The notes beneath the pieces were generated by a model. The model was not told the DNA's origin and made no database searches. It worked only from the letters and a program-made list of their open reading frames with translations. 64,000 nucleotides of DNA. Source: Sphingomonas faeni (lineage in GTDB: Bacteria; Pseudomonadota; Alphaproteobacteria; Sphingomonadales; Sphingomonadaceae). The stretch spans positions 1 to 64,000 of the forward strand of contig NZ_JANBVH010000002.1 in the NCBI RefSeq assembly GCF_024273235.1, in the 5' to 3' direction. This document shows, piece by piece, positions 7,190 to 14,721 of the stretch. The first letter of the stretch is position 1, and the number at the start of each line of letters is the position of its first letter. The position numbers and the translations under genes were made by a program.

Positions 7190-7860
7190 GCGACGGTGGC
7201 CAGGCTTGGACCTGGATGGGGTGTCACATACCCGCGCGGCGTCTCGCGTTCGGCGAGCGCCACGAGCGGCGCTTCGATCCGGGCGCGTTCGAACGCCTCG
7301 TTGCGGCCCTGCGCGCGCAGGCGGTTGGCGATCGGCATGAAGAGCAGGTTGGCGAATAGTGCGCCGTACAGCGTGGCGAGCAGTGCCACCGCCATCGCGC
7401 CGCCGATCGCGCCGGGATCGCTCATCGTCGCGAACATCTGCGCGAGGCCGATCAGCGTGCCGACCATGCCCATCGCCGGCGCGACCTCTGCCGCGCCGGC
7501 CCAGACGTCGGCGGCGGCGACGTGGCGCTCTATGCGGGCGCGACGGCGGTGCTGAACGAGCGTCGCGACGTCGGTGGCCGAGGCGCCGTCGACGATCGCG
7601 GCGATGCCCGCGGCGACGTCCCTGTCGGTGATGACCGAGCGATCGAGTGCCATCACGCCGTGACGCTTGGCGATGCGGGCGAGCGCGGTGATCTGCTGGA
7701 GCAACGGGTCGGCATCGAACCGTCCGCGGGCGAGCGTCGTGACGGCGGCGAGCGCGCGACCGAGATCGCGGAAAGGGGTGCGGAGGACGACCGCCAGCAC
7801 CGTGCCGCCACCGACGATGGCGAACGCTGCGGGGTCGAGGAGTTGGGCGAGCGTGATCAT
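7186..7860 (-). CDS. MotA/TolQ/ExbB-family stator protein (second set)
   Basis: The 224-residue protein has an N-terminal membrane segment (AFAIVGGGTVLAVVL), a cytoplasmic stretch, and two C-terminal membrane segments with VAPAMGMVGTLIGLAQMF and GGAMAVALLATLYGALFANL, the hallmark of MotA/TolQ proton channels. It is paired with the MotB-like gene by a 4-bp overlap. The predicted start lies only about three bases after the expected transcription start of the sigma-54 promoter at 7874-7889, with no ribosome-binding site, so the message would be nearly leaderless or the true start differs. Confidence 0.8.
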   Translation of the reverse strand: MITLAQLLDPAAFAIVGGGTVLAVVLRTPFRDLGRALAAVTTLARGRFDADPLLQQITALARIAKRHGVMALDRSVITDRDVAAGIAAIVDGASATDVATLVQHRRRARIERHVAAADVWAGAAEVAPAMGMVGTLIGLAQMFATMSDPGAIGGAMAVALLATLYGALFANLLFMPIANRLRAQGRNEAFERARIEAPLVALAERETPRGYVTPHPGPSLATVA

Positions 7861-7873
7861 GTGCGTGGGGTGA

Positions 7874-7889
7874 TGCAAGGGGTGTGCCG
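7874..7889 (-). promoter_or_regulatory. Sigma-54 promoter of the motA-like/motB-like/flgA operon
   Basis: On the minus strand the sequence is CGGCACACCCCTTGCA, one mismatch (first base) from TGGCACR-N4-TTGCW with correct GG-N10-GC spacing. It points away from flgB, so the region 7861-8506 carries two divergent sigma-54 promoters about 560 bp apart. Confidence 0.7.
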
Positions 7890-7938
7890 GATTGGGAGGG
7901 CGCGGTCCTGCGTGATGTTGGGGCCCTGGTCTTCTGTT

Positions 7939-8045
7939 CCCCTCCCTCGTGAAGGGAGGGGCTAGGGGTGGGTGGGTTCGTTGCTGTCTCCGGAATTCGC
8001 CAAGCGGCCCACCCACCCCCGGCCCCTCCCTTCACGAGGGAGGGG
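7939..8045. repeat. Palindromic repeat, family A, copy 2
   Basis: Arms 7939-7976 and 8008-8045 are near-perfect inverted copies; each contains CCCTCCCTCGTGAAGGGAGGGG and then a GGGTGGGTGGG tail. The arrangement matches the copy at 5357-5464 while the centre differs, so the arms are the conserved part. It lies in the 646-bp non-coding stretch before flgB. Confidence 0.8.
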
Positions 8046-8089
8046 GGAAGAAGGGTAGTGTTTGGGCCATTCAGCACCACCCCGGCGCT

Positions 8090-8192
8090 CCACCCCGGCG
8101 AAGGCCGGGGCCCAATTGGAGAGGTCGCAGTAACGACGCGCGCGCTCAGTGAGCGACGTCCCCCAATTGGGCCCCGGCCTTCGCCGGGGTGG
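8090..8192. repeat. Palindromic repeat, family B, copy 1
   Basis: CCACCCCGGCGAAGGCCGGG followed by GCCCAATTGG (8090-8119) recurs inverted at 8162-8192. The core GGCGAAGGCCGGGGCCCA is related to the elements at 8225-8275 and inside nagF at 59675-59760. Confidence 0.75.
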
Positions 8193-8224
8193 TGGAGATT
8201 GCCAGCGACAGCACTCCGCTCCTT

Positions 8225-8275
8225 GTTCTCCCGCGAAGGCGGGAGCCCAGTCTGGGTCCCCGCCTTCGCGGGGAA
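8225..8275. repeat. Palindromic repeat, family B, copy 2
   Basis: TTCTCCCGCGAAGGCGGGAG plus CCCAG (8225-8249) faces an inverted copy at 8252-8275 across only a few bases, forming one compact hairpin. It lies about 35 bp from the first activator-type hexamer upstream of flgB. Confidence 0.75.
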
Positions 8276-8306
8276 ACATAGTGGTCGTGCGGGCTGGCAG
8301 TTCGGT

Positions 8307-8420
8307 TTGCCGCTTTCAATTAAGCCATCGCATCATACGGCAACCGCCTTGCCGGCCAACCCTGCAACACCGGCAACCGCTTGCCGTTCGCCTTGCCGCC
8401 CCCTTGCCGCGACCCGGCAA
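8307..8420 (+). promoter_or_regulatory. Cluster of CGGCAA/TTGCCG palindromes: likely activator (FlbD-type) sites for flgB
   Basis: Eight hexamers CGGCAA or TTGCCG occur in 114 bases. Six form three palindromes: CGGCAA-N5-TTGCCG (8338-8354), CGGCAA-N4-TTGCCG (8371-8386) and TTGCCG-N5-CGGCAA (8404-8420). Single TTGCCG copies lie at 8307 and 8393. They sit 30-140 bp upstream of an exact sigma-54 box, where an enhancer-binding protein should bind. They resemble in position and general form the ftr elements bound by FlbD in Caulobacter, but the protein that binds here is not encoded in the window. Confidence 0.65.
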
Positions 8421-8450
8421 ACCACCATCCGCCACCCTGATCGCCAAAAC

Positions 8451-8466
8451 TGGCACGGCCATTGCT
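8451..8466 (+). promoter_or_regulatory. Sigma-54 promoter of the flgB operon
   Basis: TGGCACGGCCATTGCT is a perfect match to TGGCACR-N4-TTGCW. Transcription would start near 8477, leaving a 30-base leader with the ribosome-binding site AGGAG at 8494-8498. This rules out any flgB start before 8477, although the frame is open upstream. Confidence 0.9.
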
Positions 8467-8506
8467 TATGTCCGGTTGCGCAATCGGTGCGCCAGGAGAC
8501 AGGTCT

Positions 8507-8845
8507 GTGTCAGGCGACACGCTTTTCGGAGTTCATGGGGCGGCACTCGAGGTGCGCTCGCAGCGCATGGGTGTGCTGGCGTCGAACATCGCCAACGCGT
8601 CGACGCCCGGCTTCAAGGCGCGCGACATCGATTTCCAGGCGGCGCTCGCGTCGGTCGAGAATGATGGCGGCACCAATGCGGCCACGAAATACCGCATCCC
8701 GACGCAGACCTCGATGGACGGCAACACCGTCGAGCTGAGCCAGGAGCAGACCGCGTTCGCCGAGAACGCCGTCCAGTATCAGACGACGCTGTCGTTCCTG
8801 AACGGGCGGATCGGCCAGATTACGCGCGCCTTGAAGGGGGAATAG
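8507..8845 (+). CDS. flgB: Flagellar proximal rod protein FlgB
   Basis: The 112-residue protein builds the proximal rod in the periplasm. It has the rod/hook N-terminal motif VLASNIANASTPGFKARDIDF and the C-terminal helix expected of FlgB. I chose the GTG at 8507 because AGGAG lies eight bases upstream and because earlier in-frame TTG/ATG codons (8462, 8468) fall inside the sigma-54 promoter. It is the first gene of the long flgBCDEFGHIJKL run. Confidence 0.95.
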   Translation: MSGDTLFGVHGAALEVRSQRMGVLASNIANASTPGFKARDIDFQAALASVENDGGTNAATKYRIPTQTSMDGNTVELSQEQTAFAENAVQYQTTLSFLNGRIGQITRALKGE

Positions 8846-8846
8846 G

Positions 8847-9257
8847 ATGTCGAACCAGCCCATGACGATCTTCCAGGTCGCCGGCCGCGCGATGTCCGCG
8901 CAGCTCGTCCGGATGAACACGACCGCGTCGAACCTCGCCAATGCCGGCGGCACCGCCGGATCCGCCGAGGCCGCGTACAAGACCATGAAGCCCGTGTTCC
9001 GCACCAGCTTCGACGCCGCCAGCGGCATGTCCACGGTCGACGTCGAGCGCGTCGTTACCGCGGGCGACGCGCCGACCAAGCGCTACGATCCCGACAATCC
9101 GATGGCTGACAAGGATGGCAACATCTTCGAGGCGGCGGTCGATGAAACCCGCGAGATGGTCGACATGATGGAAACCGCCCGCAGCTACCAGAACAACATC
9201 GAAGTGATGAACACGGCCAAGTCGCTCATCATCGATACCCTCAAGCTAGGCCGCTGA
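8847..9257 (+). CDS. flgC: Flagellar rod protein FlgC
   Basis: A 136-residue rod protein. The N-terminal helix (MNTTASNLANAGGTAGS) and the C-terminal helix (EMVDMMETARSYQNNIEVMNTAKSLI, here split by family convention into the EMVDMM and RSYQNN parts) are typical of FlgC. It starts one base after the flgB stop and is followed two bases later by flgD, indicating tight co-translation. Confidence 0.96.
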   Translation: MSNQPMTIFQVAGRAMSAQLVRMNTTASNLANAGGTAGSAEAAYKTMKPVFRTSFDAASGMSTVDVERVVTAGDAPTKRYDPDNPMADKDGNIFEAAVDETREMVDMMETARSYQNNIEVMNTAKSLIIDTLKLGR

Positions 9258-9259
9258 TC

Positions 9260-9940
9260 ATGGCATCCTCCTTCGATACCACGCTGTCCAACCTCGGCAT
9301 CACGCGCACGTCGACCGCCGCGGCGGCGACCACCACCAAGTCGTCCAGCACGCTAGGCCAGTCCGATTTCCTGAAGCTGATGACCGCGCAAATGCAGAAC
9401 CAGGATCCGTTCAACCCGGTCGACAACACCCAGATGGTCGCGCAGATGGCGCAGATCTCGACCACGTCGGGCATCTCCGAGATGAACTCGACGATGAAGG
9501 CGATCGCCGACAAGCTGGGCGTCACCAGCACCAGTGAAGCGATGGGTTATGTCGGCAAGACCGTCCTGACCGAGGGTAGCACCGCTTACGGTCGCGCGGG
9601 CGGCGGCATCGCCGGGTCGGTCGAACTGGCCGGCGCCGCGACCGACGTCAACGTCACGATCAGCGACGCGAACGGCGCGGTGCTGAAGACCATGTCGCTC
9701 GGCAAGCAGGCCAAGGGCACGATCGGCTATGACTGGGACGGCAGGGATGCCGCCGGTGCTGATGCCGGCAGCGGGCCGTTCACGGTCGCGGTCGCAGCGC
9801 AGAACGACGGCACCACGGTCGGCGCGACCGGCCTGGTCTGGGCGCCCGTCCAGTCGGTGTCGACCACCACCGGCGCCGCCATCCTCACGCTTCCCGGCAT
9901 CGGCGAAGTCCCCGCCACCGCCGTCCGCCAGATCGGCTGA
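9260..9940 (+). CDS. flgD: Hook-capping protein FlgD
   Basis: The 226-residue protein caps the growing hook and is exported through the flagellar channel. The conserved N-terminal block DFLKLMTAQMQNQDPFNPVD (about residues 34-53) followed by TQMVAQMAQIS is diagnostic, and the C-terminal half has the FlgD Ig-like/Tudor region (GYDWDGRDAAG). It lies between flgC and flgE as in most flagellar operons. Confidence 0.96.
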   Translation: MASSFDTTLSNLGITRTSTAAAATTTKSSSTLGQSDFLKLMTAQMQNQDPFNPVDNTQMVAQMAQISTTSGISEMNSTMKAIADKLGVTSTSEAMGYVGKTVLTEGSTAYGRAGGGIAGSVELAGAATDVNVTISDANGAVLKTMSLGKQAKGTIGYDWDGRDAAGADAGSGPFTVAVAAQNDGTTVGATGLVWAPVQSVSTTTGAAILTLPGIGEVPATAVRQIG

Positions 9941-9968
9941 ACCCAGACTTTCCAGGAGCTAAATCGCC

Positions 9969-11237
9969 ATGTCCTTCTATACTTCGCTCTCCGGGCTGCA
10001 GGCGTCTCAGACCGAGATGTCGACGATCTCGCACAATCTCGCCAACGTCGCGACCAACGGCTTCAAGAAGAGCCGCACCGAATTCGCCGACGTGATCGCG
10101 TCGAGCGTGTCGCAGGCACCGTCGCAGCAGGTCGGCTCCGGTACGGTCGTGAAGGCCAACCGCCAGCAATTCTCGCAGGGGAATTTGATCCAGTCGTCGA
10201 ACAGCCTCGACCTCGCGGTGTCCGGCGACGGCTTTTTCGCGGTCAAGCCGAACGCGGAATCGGCGACCGTGAACTACACGCGCAACGGCGGCTTCCTGGT
10301 CGACGCCAACCGCTATGTGGTCGATGCGCAGGGCTCGCACCTGCAGGTGTTCCCGGTCGACGGCTCGGGCACGGTGGTCGCGACCGGCGTCGATGCCGCA
10401 CTCAGCCTCCGCTTGCCCGAGACGAGCGGCGTACCGCTGCCGACCAAGACGGTCGGGATGACGCTCAACCTCAATTCCAACTCGGCGATCCCGACGACCA
10501 CGACGTTCGACCGGTTCGATCCGTCGAGCTACAACCAGTCCGCCCAGACCACCGTCTACGACGCGTCGGGCAACGCGATGACGCTGACCAACTATTTCAA
10601 GCGCGTGTCCGCCCCGACGACGGGTAACGCCGACAGCGGCTGGGAAGTCCACAGCTTCGTCGGCGACAAGGAGCTTACGTCGGGTGGTACCGCCGGCACG
10701 ACGATGACGTTCGACGGCACGGGCAAGATGACCGCCCCCGCGGGGACGATCAAATACGACGAGTTCACCACCGCCAACTCGACCGCGCCGCAGCAGATCG
10801 ACTTCACCTTCGGCACGGGCACGACGCAGTTGTCGGGCGCGTTCAGCGTCGCCTCGCGCACGCAGGACGGCAAGGCGGTCGGCCAGATCCAGGGCGTGAC
10901 GGTCGACGAAAAGGGCGTCGTCATGGCGAGCTTCTCGAACGGCGACACCCAGGCGCTCGGGCAGGTGATGCTCGCCAACTTCTCCAACCCCGAAGGCCTG
11001 CGCCAGCTCGGCAGCAGCTATTGGCAGTCGACCGGCATCTCCGGCTCGGCGACGCTGGGCTCGGCGGACACCAACGGCTTCGGCAAGCTGATGTCGGGGA
11101 CGATCGAGGGGTCGAACGTCGACATCACCGAGGAGCTGGTCAACCTGATCGCGGCACAGCGCAATTTCCAGGCGAATTCGAAGGCCCTGGATACCGCCAA
11201 CCAGATCTCCGAAACCATCTTCAACATCCGCAGCTAA
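9969..11237 (+). CDS. flgE: Flagellar hook protein FlgE
   Basis: At 422 residues this is a normal-length FlgE, the hook subunit. It opens with MSFYTSLSGLQASQTEMSTI and HNLANVATNGFKKSRTEF, and closes with the C-terminal D0 motif NVDITEELVNLIAAQRNFQA. The ribosome-binding site CAGGAG lies about ten bases before the ATG. Confidence 0.97.
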   Translation: MSFYTSLSGLQASQTEMSTISHNLANVATNGFKKSRTEFADVIASSVSQAPSQQVGSGTVVKANRQQFSQGNLIQSSNSLDLAVSGDGFFAVKPNAESATVNYTRNGGFLVDANRYVVDAQGSHLQVFPVDGSGTVVATGVDAALSLRLPETSGVPLPTKTVGMTLNLNSNSAIPTTTTFDRFDPSSYNQSAQTTVYDASGNAMTLTNYFKRVSAPTTGNADSGWEVHSFVGDKELTSGGTAGTTMTFDGTGKMTAPAGTIKYDEFTTANSTAPQQIDFTFGTGTTQLSGAFSVASRTQDGKAVGQIQGVTVDEKGVVMASFSNGDTQALGQVMLANFSNPEGLRQLGSSYWQSTGISGSATLGSADTNGFGKLMSGTIEGSNVDITEELVNLIAAQRNFQANSKALDTANQISETIFNIRS

Positions 11238-11260
11238 GCACTAGCGGCAGGGGATTCTGA

Positions 11261-12013
11261 ATGGACAAGCTGGTCTACACCGCGGCGACGGGCCTGCGCG
11301 CGCACATGGCGGCGCAGGCGGCGATCGCCAACAACATGGCGAACGCGTCGACGACGGGATTCCGCGCCGATCGCGTGGTGTTCGACCGGCTCAACCTGAA
11401 GGGCGACGGCAGCACGATCGAGGCACGCGCGCCGACTTCGGAAGAGGTGACCGACGCCGATCGTTCGCCGGGCGCGATCCAGCTGACCGGGCGTCCGCTC
11501 GACGTCGCGATCACCGGCACGACCGCGTGGCTCGCGGTGCAGGCGTCGGATGGCTCGGAGGCGTACACCCGCCGCGGTGACCTGGAGGTGGCGCCATCGG
11601 GGGTGCTGCAGACCGGCGACGGGCATCCGGTGATCGGCTCGGGGGGGCCGATCACTCTGCCGCCCTACCAGTCGCTGACGATCGCCGCCGACGGGACGAT
11701 CTCGATCGTGCCGCAGGGTGGCGACGCGAATGCGCCGCAGGTGATCGACAAGCTCAAGCTCGCCGACACCAAGGGGTCGGATACCGTGAAGGGCCTCGAC
11801 AATCTGCTGCGCGTGCGCGGCGGCGGGGCGCTGCCCGAGGACATGGACGCGAAGGTTCAGGGCGGCGCGATCGAGGGATCGAACGTCAACATGACGCAGG
11901 CGCTGGTCGACATGATCGAGAACCAGCGCAGCTACGAAGTCCAGGCCAACATGATGAAATCCGCCAAGGAAATCGACGAAAGCGGTGCATCGCTGATGCG
12001 CCTGCCGAGCTAG
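11261..12013 (+). CDS. flgF: Flagellar rod protein FlgF
   Basis: The 250-residue product belongs to the rod/hook family (IANNMANASTTGFRADRVVF at the N terminus, GSNVNMTQALVDMIENQRSY at the C terminus). The start MDKLVYTAATGLRAHMAAQA and its position immediately before flgG identify it as FlgF, a proximal rod component, rather than FlgE or FlgG. Confidence 0.95.
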   Translation: MDKLVYTAATGLRAHMAAQAAIANNMANASTTGFRADRVVFDRLNLKGDGSTIEARAPTSEEVTDADRSPGAIQLTGRPLDVAITGTTAWLAVQASDGSEAYTRRGDLEVAPSGVLQTGDGHPVIGSGGPITLPPYQSLTIAADGTISIVPQGGDANAPQVIDKLKLADTKGSDTVKGLDNLLRVRGGGALPEDMDAKVQGGAIEGSNVNMTQALVDMIENQRSYEVQANMMKSAKEIDESGASLMRLPS

Positions 12014-12026
12014 AAGGAACAGACGA

Positions 12027-12815
12027 ATGTCATCCGCAGCCATGCATATCGCGCGCACCGGGCTCGACGCCCAGGACATGCGCATGCGCGTCATCTCGAA
12101 CAATCTCGCCAACGTGAACACGACGGGTTTCAAGAAGGACCGCGCCGCGTTCGAGACGCTCGCCTATCAGACCGTCACGACGCCCGGCACGCAGAGCACC
12201 GCCGAGACGAAATACGCGACCGGGCTCAACCTCGGCACCGGCGTCCGCATCCAGGGCACTGCGCGGATGGATACGCAGGGCGCGATGCAGACGACCGGCA
12301 ACAGCCTCGACCTCGCGCTCGACGGCGACGGCTATTTCCAGGTGCAGATGCCCGGCGGCACGCTCGGCTACACCCGCGCCGGCAATTTCTCGCGCTCCGC
12401 CGAAGGCCTGCTGGTCACTAGCGAAGGCTATCAGGTGCAGCCCGGCATCACCGTGCCCGAGGGGACGACGGGGATCACGATCGGCCGCGACGGCACCGTC
12501 TCGGCGATGGTCCCCGGCCAGACCGAGGCGTCGCAGATCGGCCAGATCCAGGTCGCGAGCTTTCCGAACGGGGCAGGGCTCCAGGCGACCGGCGACAATT
12601 ACCTGGTCGAGACCGCAGCGAGCGGCGCGGCGAACGTCGGCGTCGCTGGGCAGGACGGTCGCGGCGGGATCAAGCAGGGCATGCTCGAGGCGTCGAACGT
12701 CAACGTCGTCGAGGAACTGGTCGACATGATCGAGACTCAGCGCGCGTACGAGGTCAATTCGAAGATGATCTCGGCGACCGACGACATGCTCAAATACGTC
12801 AACCAGAACCTGTGA
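12027..12815 (+). CDS. flgG: Flagellar distal rod protein FlgG
   Basis: The 262 residues match the standard FlgG length (about 260). It shows SNNLANVNTTGFKKDRAAFE at the N terminus, the family stretch LDLALDGDGYFQVQMPGG, and NVNVVEELVDMIETQRAYEV near the C terminus. FlgG forms the distal rod. Its TGA overlaps the flgH ATG by one base (TGATG). Confidence 0.97.
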   Translation: MSSAAMHIARTGLDAQDMRMRVISNNLANVNTTGFKKDRAAFETLAYQTVTTPGTQSTAETKYATGLNLGTGVRIQGTARMDTQGAMQTTGNSLDLALDGDGYFQVQMPGGTLGYTRAGNFSRSAEGLLVTSEGYQVQPGITVPEGTTGITIGRDGTVSAMVPGQTEASQIGQIQVASFPNGAGLQATGDNYLVETAASGAANVGVAGQDGRGGIKQGMLEASNVNVVEELVDMIETQRAYEVNSKMISATDDMLKYVNQNL

Positions 12816-13495
12816 TGCGCACCGTCTCAACATCGCTTGCCGCGCTCGCCGCGATCCTCGCTGCGCCGTCGGCAGACGCCAGCCTGTTCGGCAAGAAGGC
12901 GCCGCCCGAGGATTTCTCGGTCGCGCGGCCTCTGCCGGTCCAGCCGGTCCCGGTCGTCGCGACCGGTTCGATCTTCCAGGCGCAGGACGGCTATGCCGCG
13001 CTGTACGAAGGCTGGCGGGCGCGGAAGGTCGGCGATCCGCTGACGATCGTGCTGGTCGAGCGCACAGCCGCGTCGAAGTCGTCGGGCTCGAAGCTCGACA
13101 GCAACGGCTCGGGCAGCATCACGCCACCGACCACGGGCTTCCTCAACCTGTTCAACAAGAGCGACGCGACGCTCAGCGGCGGGCGGACCTTCAACGGCAC
13201 CGGCGCGGCGGACCAAGCCAACTCGCTGTCGGGTGAGGTCAGCGTCACGGTCGCCGCTGTCTATCCGAACGGCACGATGCTGGTGCAGGGCCAGAAGCGC
13301 GTGACGCTCAACCGCGGCGACGAGTTCCTGAAGATCAAGGGCCTGGTCCGCACCGCCGACGTCGACGCCAACAACCGCGTGCAGTCGACCCGGGTCGCCG
13401 ACGCGCAGATTTCGTACACCGGCAAGGGCGACGTCGCCCGCGCCGGCCGCCAGGGGTGGCTCAGCCGCTTCTTCTCCGTCGTCAGCCCGTTTTGA
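12815..13495 (+). CDS. flgH: Flagellar L-ring protein FlgH without a lipobox
   Basis: The 226-residue protein has clear FlgH domains (AALYEGWRARKVGDPLTIVL, GEVSVTVAAVYPNGTMLVQG, RVADAQISYTGKGDVA) and should form the outer-membrane L ring. The N-terminal signal (MRTVSTSLAALAAILAAPSADA) has no lipobox, and the whole protein contains no cysteine, so it cannot be lipidated as classical FlgH is. Cleavage by signal peptidase I after ADA is likely. I chose the ATG at 12815, which overlaps the flgG stop, over an adjoining GTG. Confidence 0.93.
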   Translation: MRTVSTSLAALAAILAAPSADASLFGKKAPPEDFSVARPLPVQPVPVVATGSIFQAQDGYAALYEGWRARKVGDPLTIVLVERTAASKSSGSKLDSNGSGSITPPTTGFLNLFNKSDATLSGGRTFNGTGAADQANSLSGEVSVTVAAVYPNGTMLVQGQKRVTLNRGDEFLKIKGLVRTADVDANNRVQSTRVADAQISYTGKGDVARAGRQGWLSRFFSVVSPF

Positions 13496-13503
13496 TGATC
13501 CGG

Positions 13504-13605
13504 CGTGCCCTCACCCTTCCCACCCGGCAAGCGCCGGCCGGGCCCCTTCCCTCTCCCCCAAGGGGAGAGGGAGAGACGCCGAAGGCGGCGAAGGGTGAGG
13601 GCACG
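13504..13605. repeat. Palindromic repeat, family C, between flgH and flgI
   Basis: The outer arms CGTGCCCTCACCCTT (13504-13518) and AAGGGTGAGGGCACG (13591-13605) are a perfect 15-bp inverted repeat. Inside it lie nested hairpins including CTCTCCC-CCAA-GGGGAGAG. It splits the flgB-flgL run and fills almost the whole 131-bp gap, so it may change relative expression or mRNA stability of the two halves. Confidence 0.75.
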
Positions 13606-13626
13606 CGTTCCGGCTTGAGGTTTCCC

Positions 13627-14721
13627 ATGATCCGCTTTCTCTTCGCTATCCTCGCCGGTTGCCTCATCGCCGCGCCAGCCTCGGCCGACCGGATCAAGGA
13701 CCTGGGCGGGTTCCAGGGTATCCGCTCGAACCAGCTGACCGGCTATGGCATCGTCGTGGGCCTCCCCGGCACCGGCGACGACAATCTCGAATACACCGTC
13801 CAGTCGCTGAAGGCGGTCGCATCGCGCTTCGGGCTCCAGCTGCCGCCGTCCGCGAACCCCGGCATGAAGAACGCGGCGGTCGTGATGATCACCGCCGAAC
13901 TGCCGCCGTTCGCCAAGCCGGGCCAGCGGCTCGACATCACCGTCGCATCGATGGGGAAGGCGAAGAGCCTCCGCGGCGGCAGCCTGATCATGACCCCGCT
14001 GCTCGGTGCCGATAACCAGATCTACGCGATGGCGCAGGGCAACCTCGCGGTTGGCGGGCTCGGCGCGGAAGGCGCGGACGGGTCCAAGATCGTCGTCAAC
14101 GTGCCCTCGACCGGGCGTATCCCCGAGGGCGCCACCGTCGAACGCGCGGTCGCGACCGGGTTCGACAGCGCGCCGACGCTCACCTTCAACCTCGCACGCG
14201 CCGATTTCACGACTGCGCAGAACGTCGCTGGCGCGATCAACTCGAAGCTCGGCTTCGGCAGTGCGCAGGCGATCGACGCGGTCTCCGTCGCGGTGCGCGC
14301 ACCATTCGGTGCCGACGTCCGCGCCACGCTCATGTCGACGATCGAGAATCTCGACGTCGTCTCCGCCGAGCCCTCCGCCAAGGTGATCGTCAACGCGCGC
14401 ACCGGCACCGTCGTCATCAACTCGGCGGTCCGCGTGGGGCCTGCGGCGATCACGCACGGCAAGATGACGGTGCGGATCGACGAGAAGCCACAGGTCAGCC
14501 AGCCCGCGCCGTTCAGCCAGGGCCAGACCGCGATCGTCCCGAACAGCCGCGTCGCGGTCGAGGAGGAGCGTCGCCCGATGTTCCTGCTGAACCCAGGCCC
14601 GAAGCTCGCCGACATCGTCAAGGCGGTCAACGCAATCGGCGCATCGCCGGCCGATCTGGTCGCGATCCTCGAGGCGCTGAAGGAAGCCGGCGCGCTCAAG
14701 GCCGAGTTGATCGTCCTGTGA
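13627..14721 (+). CDS. flgI: Flagellar P-ring protein FlgI
   Basis: The 364-residue protein has a signal peptide (MIRFLFAILAGCLIAAPASA) and the FlgI start motif DRIKDLGGFQGIRSNQLTGY followed by GIVVGLPGTGDD. It forms the periplasmic P ring. The frame is open upstream through the palindromic repeat, but homology and the signal peptide fix the ATG at 13627. The stop overlaps the GTG of flgJ. Confidence 0.97.
   Translation: MIRFLFAILAGCLIAAPASADRIKDLGGFQGIRSNQLTGYGIVVGLPGTGDDNLEYTVQSLKAVASRFGLQLPPSANPGMKNAAVVMITAELPPFAKPGQRLDITVASMGKAKSLRGGSLIMTPLLGADNQIYAMAQGNLAVGGLGAEGADGSKIVVNVPSTGRIPEGATVERAVATGFDSAPTLTFNLARADFTTAQNVAGAINSKLGFGSAQAIDAVSVAVRAPFGADVRATLMSTIENLDVVSAEPSAKVIVNARTGTVVINSAVRVGPAAITHGKMTVRIDEKPQVSQPAPFSQGQTAIVPNSRVAVEEERRPMFLLNPGPKLADIVKAVNAIGASPADLVAILEALKEAGALKAELIVL

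Noticed and set aside
5357..8275. Possible CRISPR array or insertion sequence in the repeat-rich stretches
   Set aside because: The repeats are paired and inverted rather than direct and evenly spaced, and no cas or transposase gene is present.
7962..8279. Short minus-strand frame containing FPREGGDPDWAPAFAGE
   Set aside because: It is a translation of family B repeats in non-coding DNA and includes parts of two separate elements.
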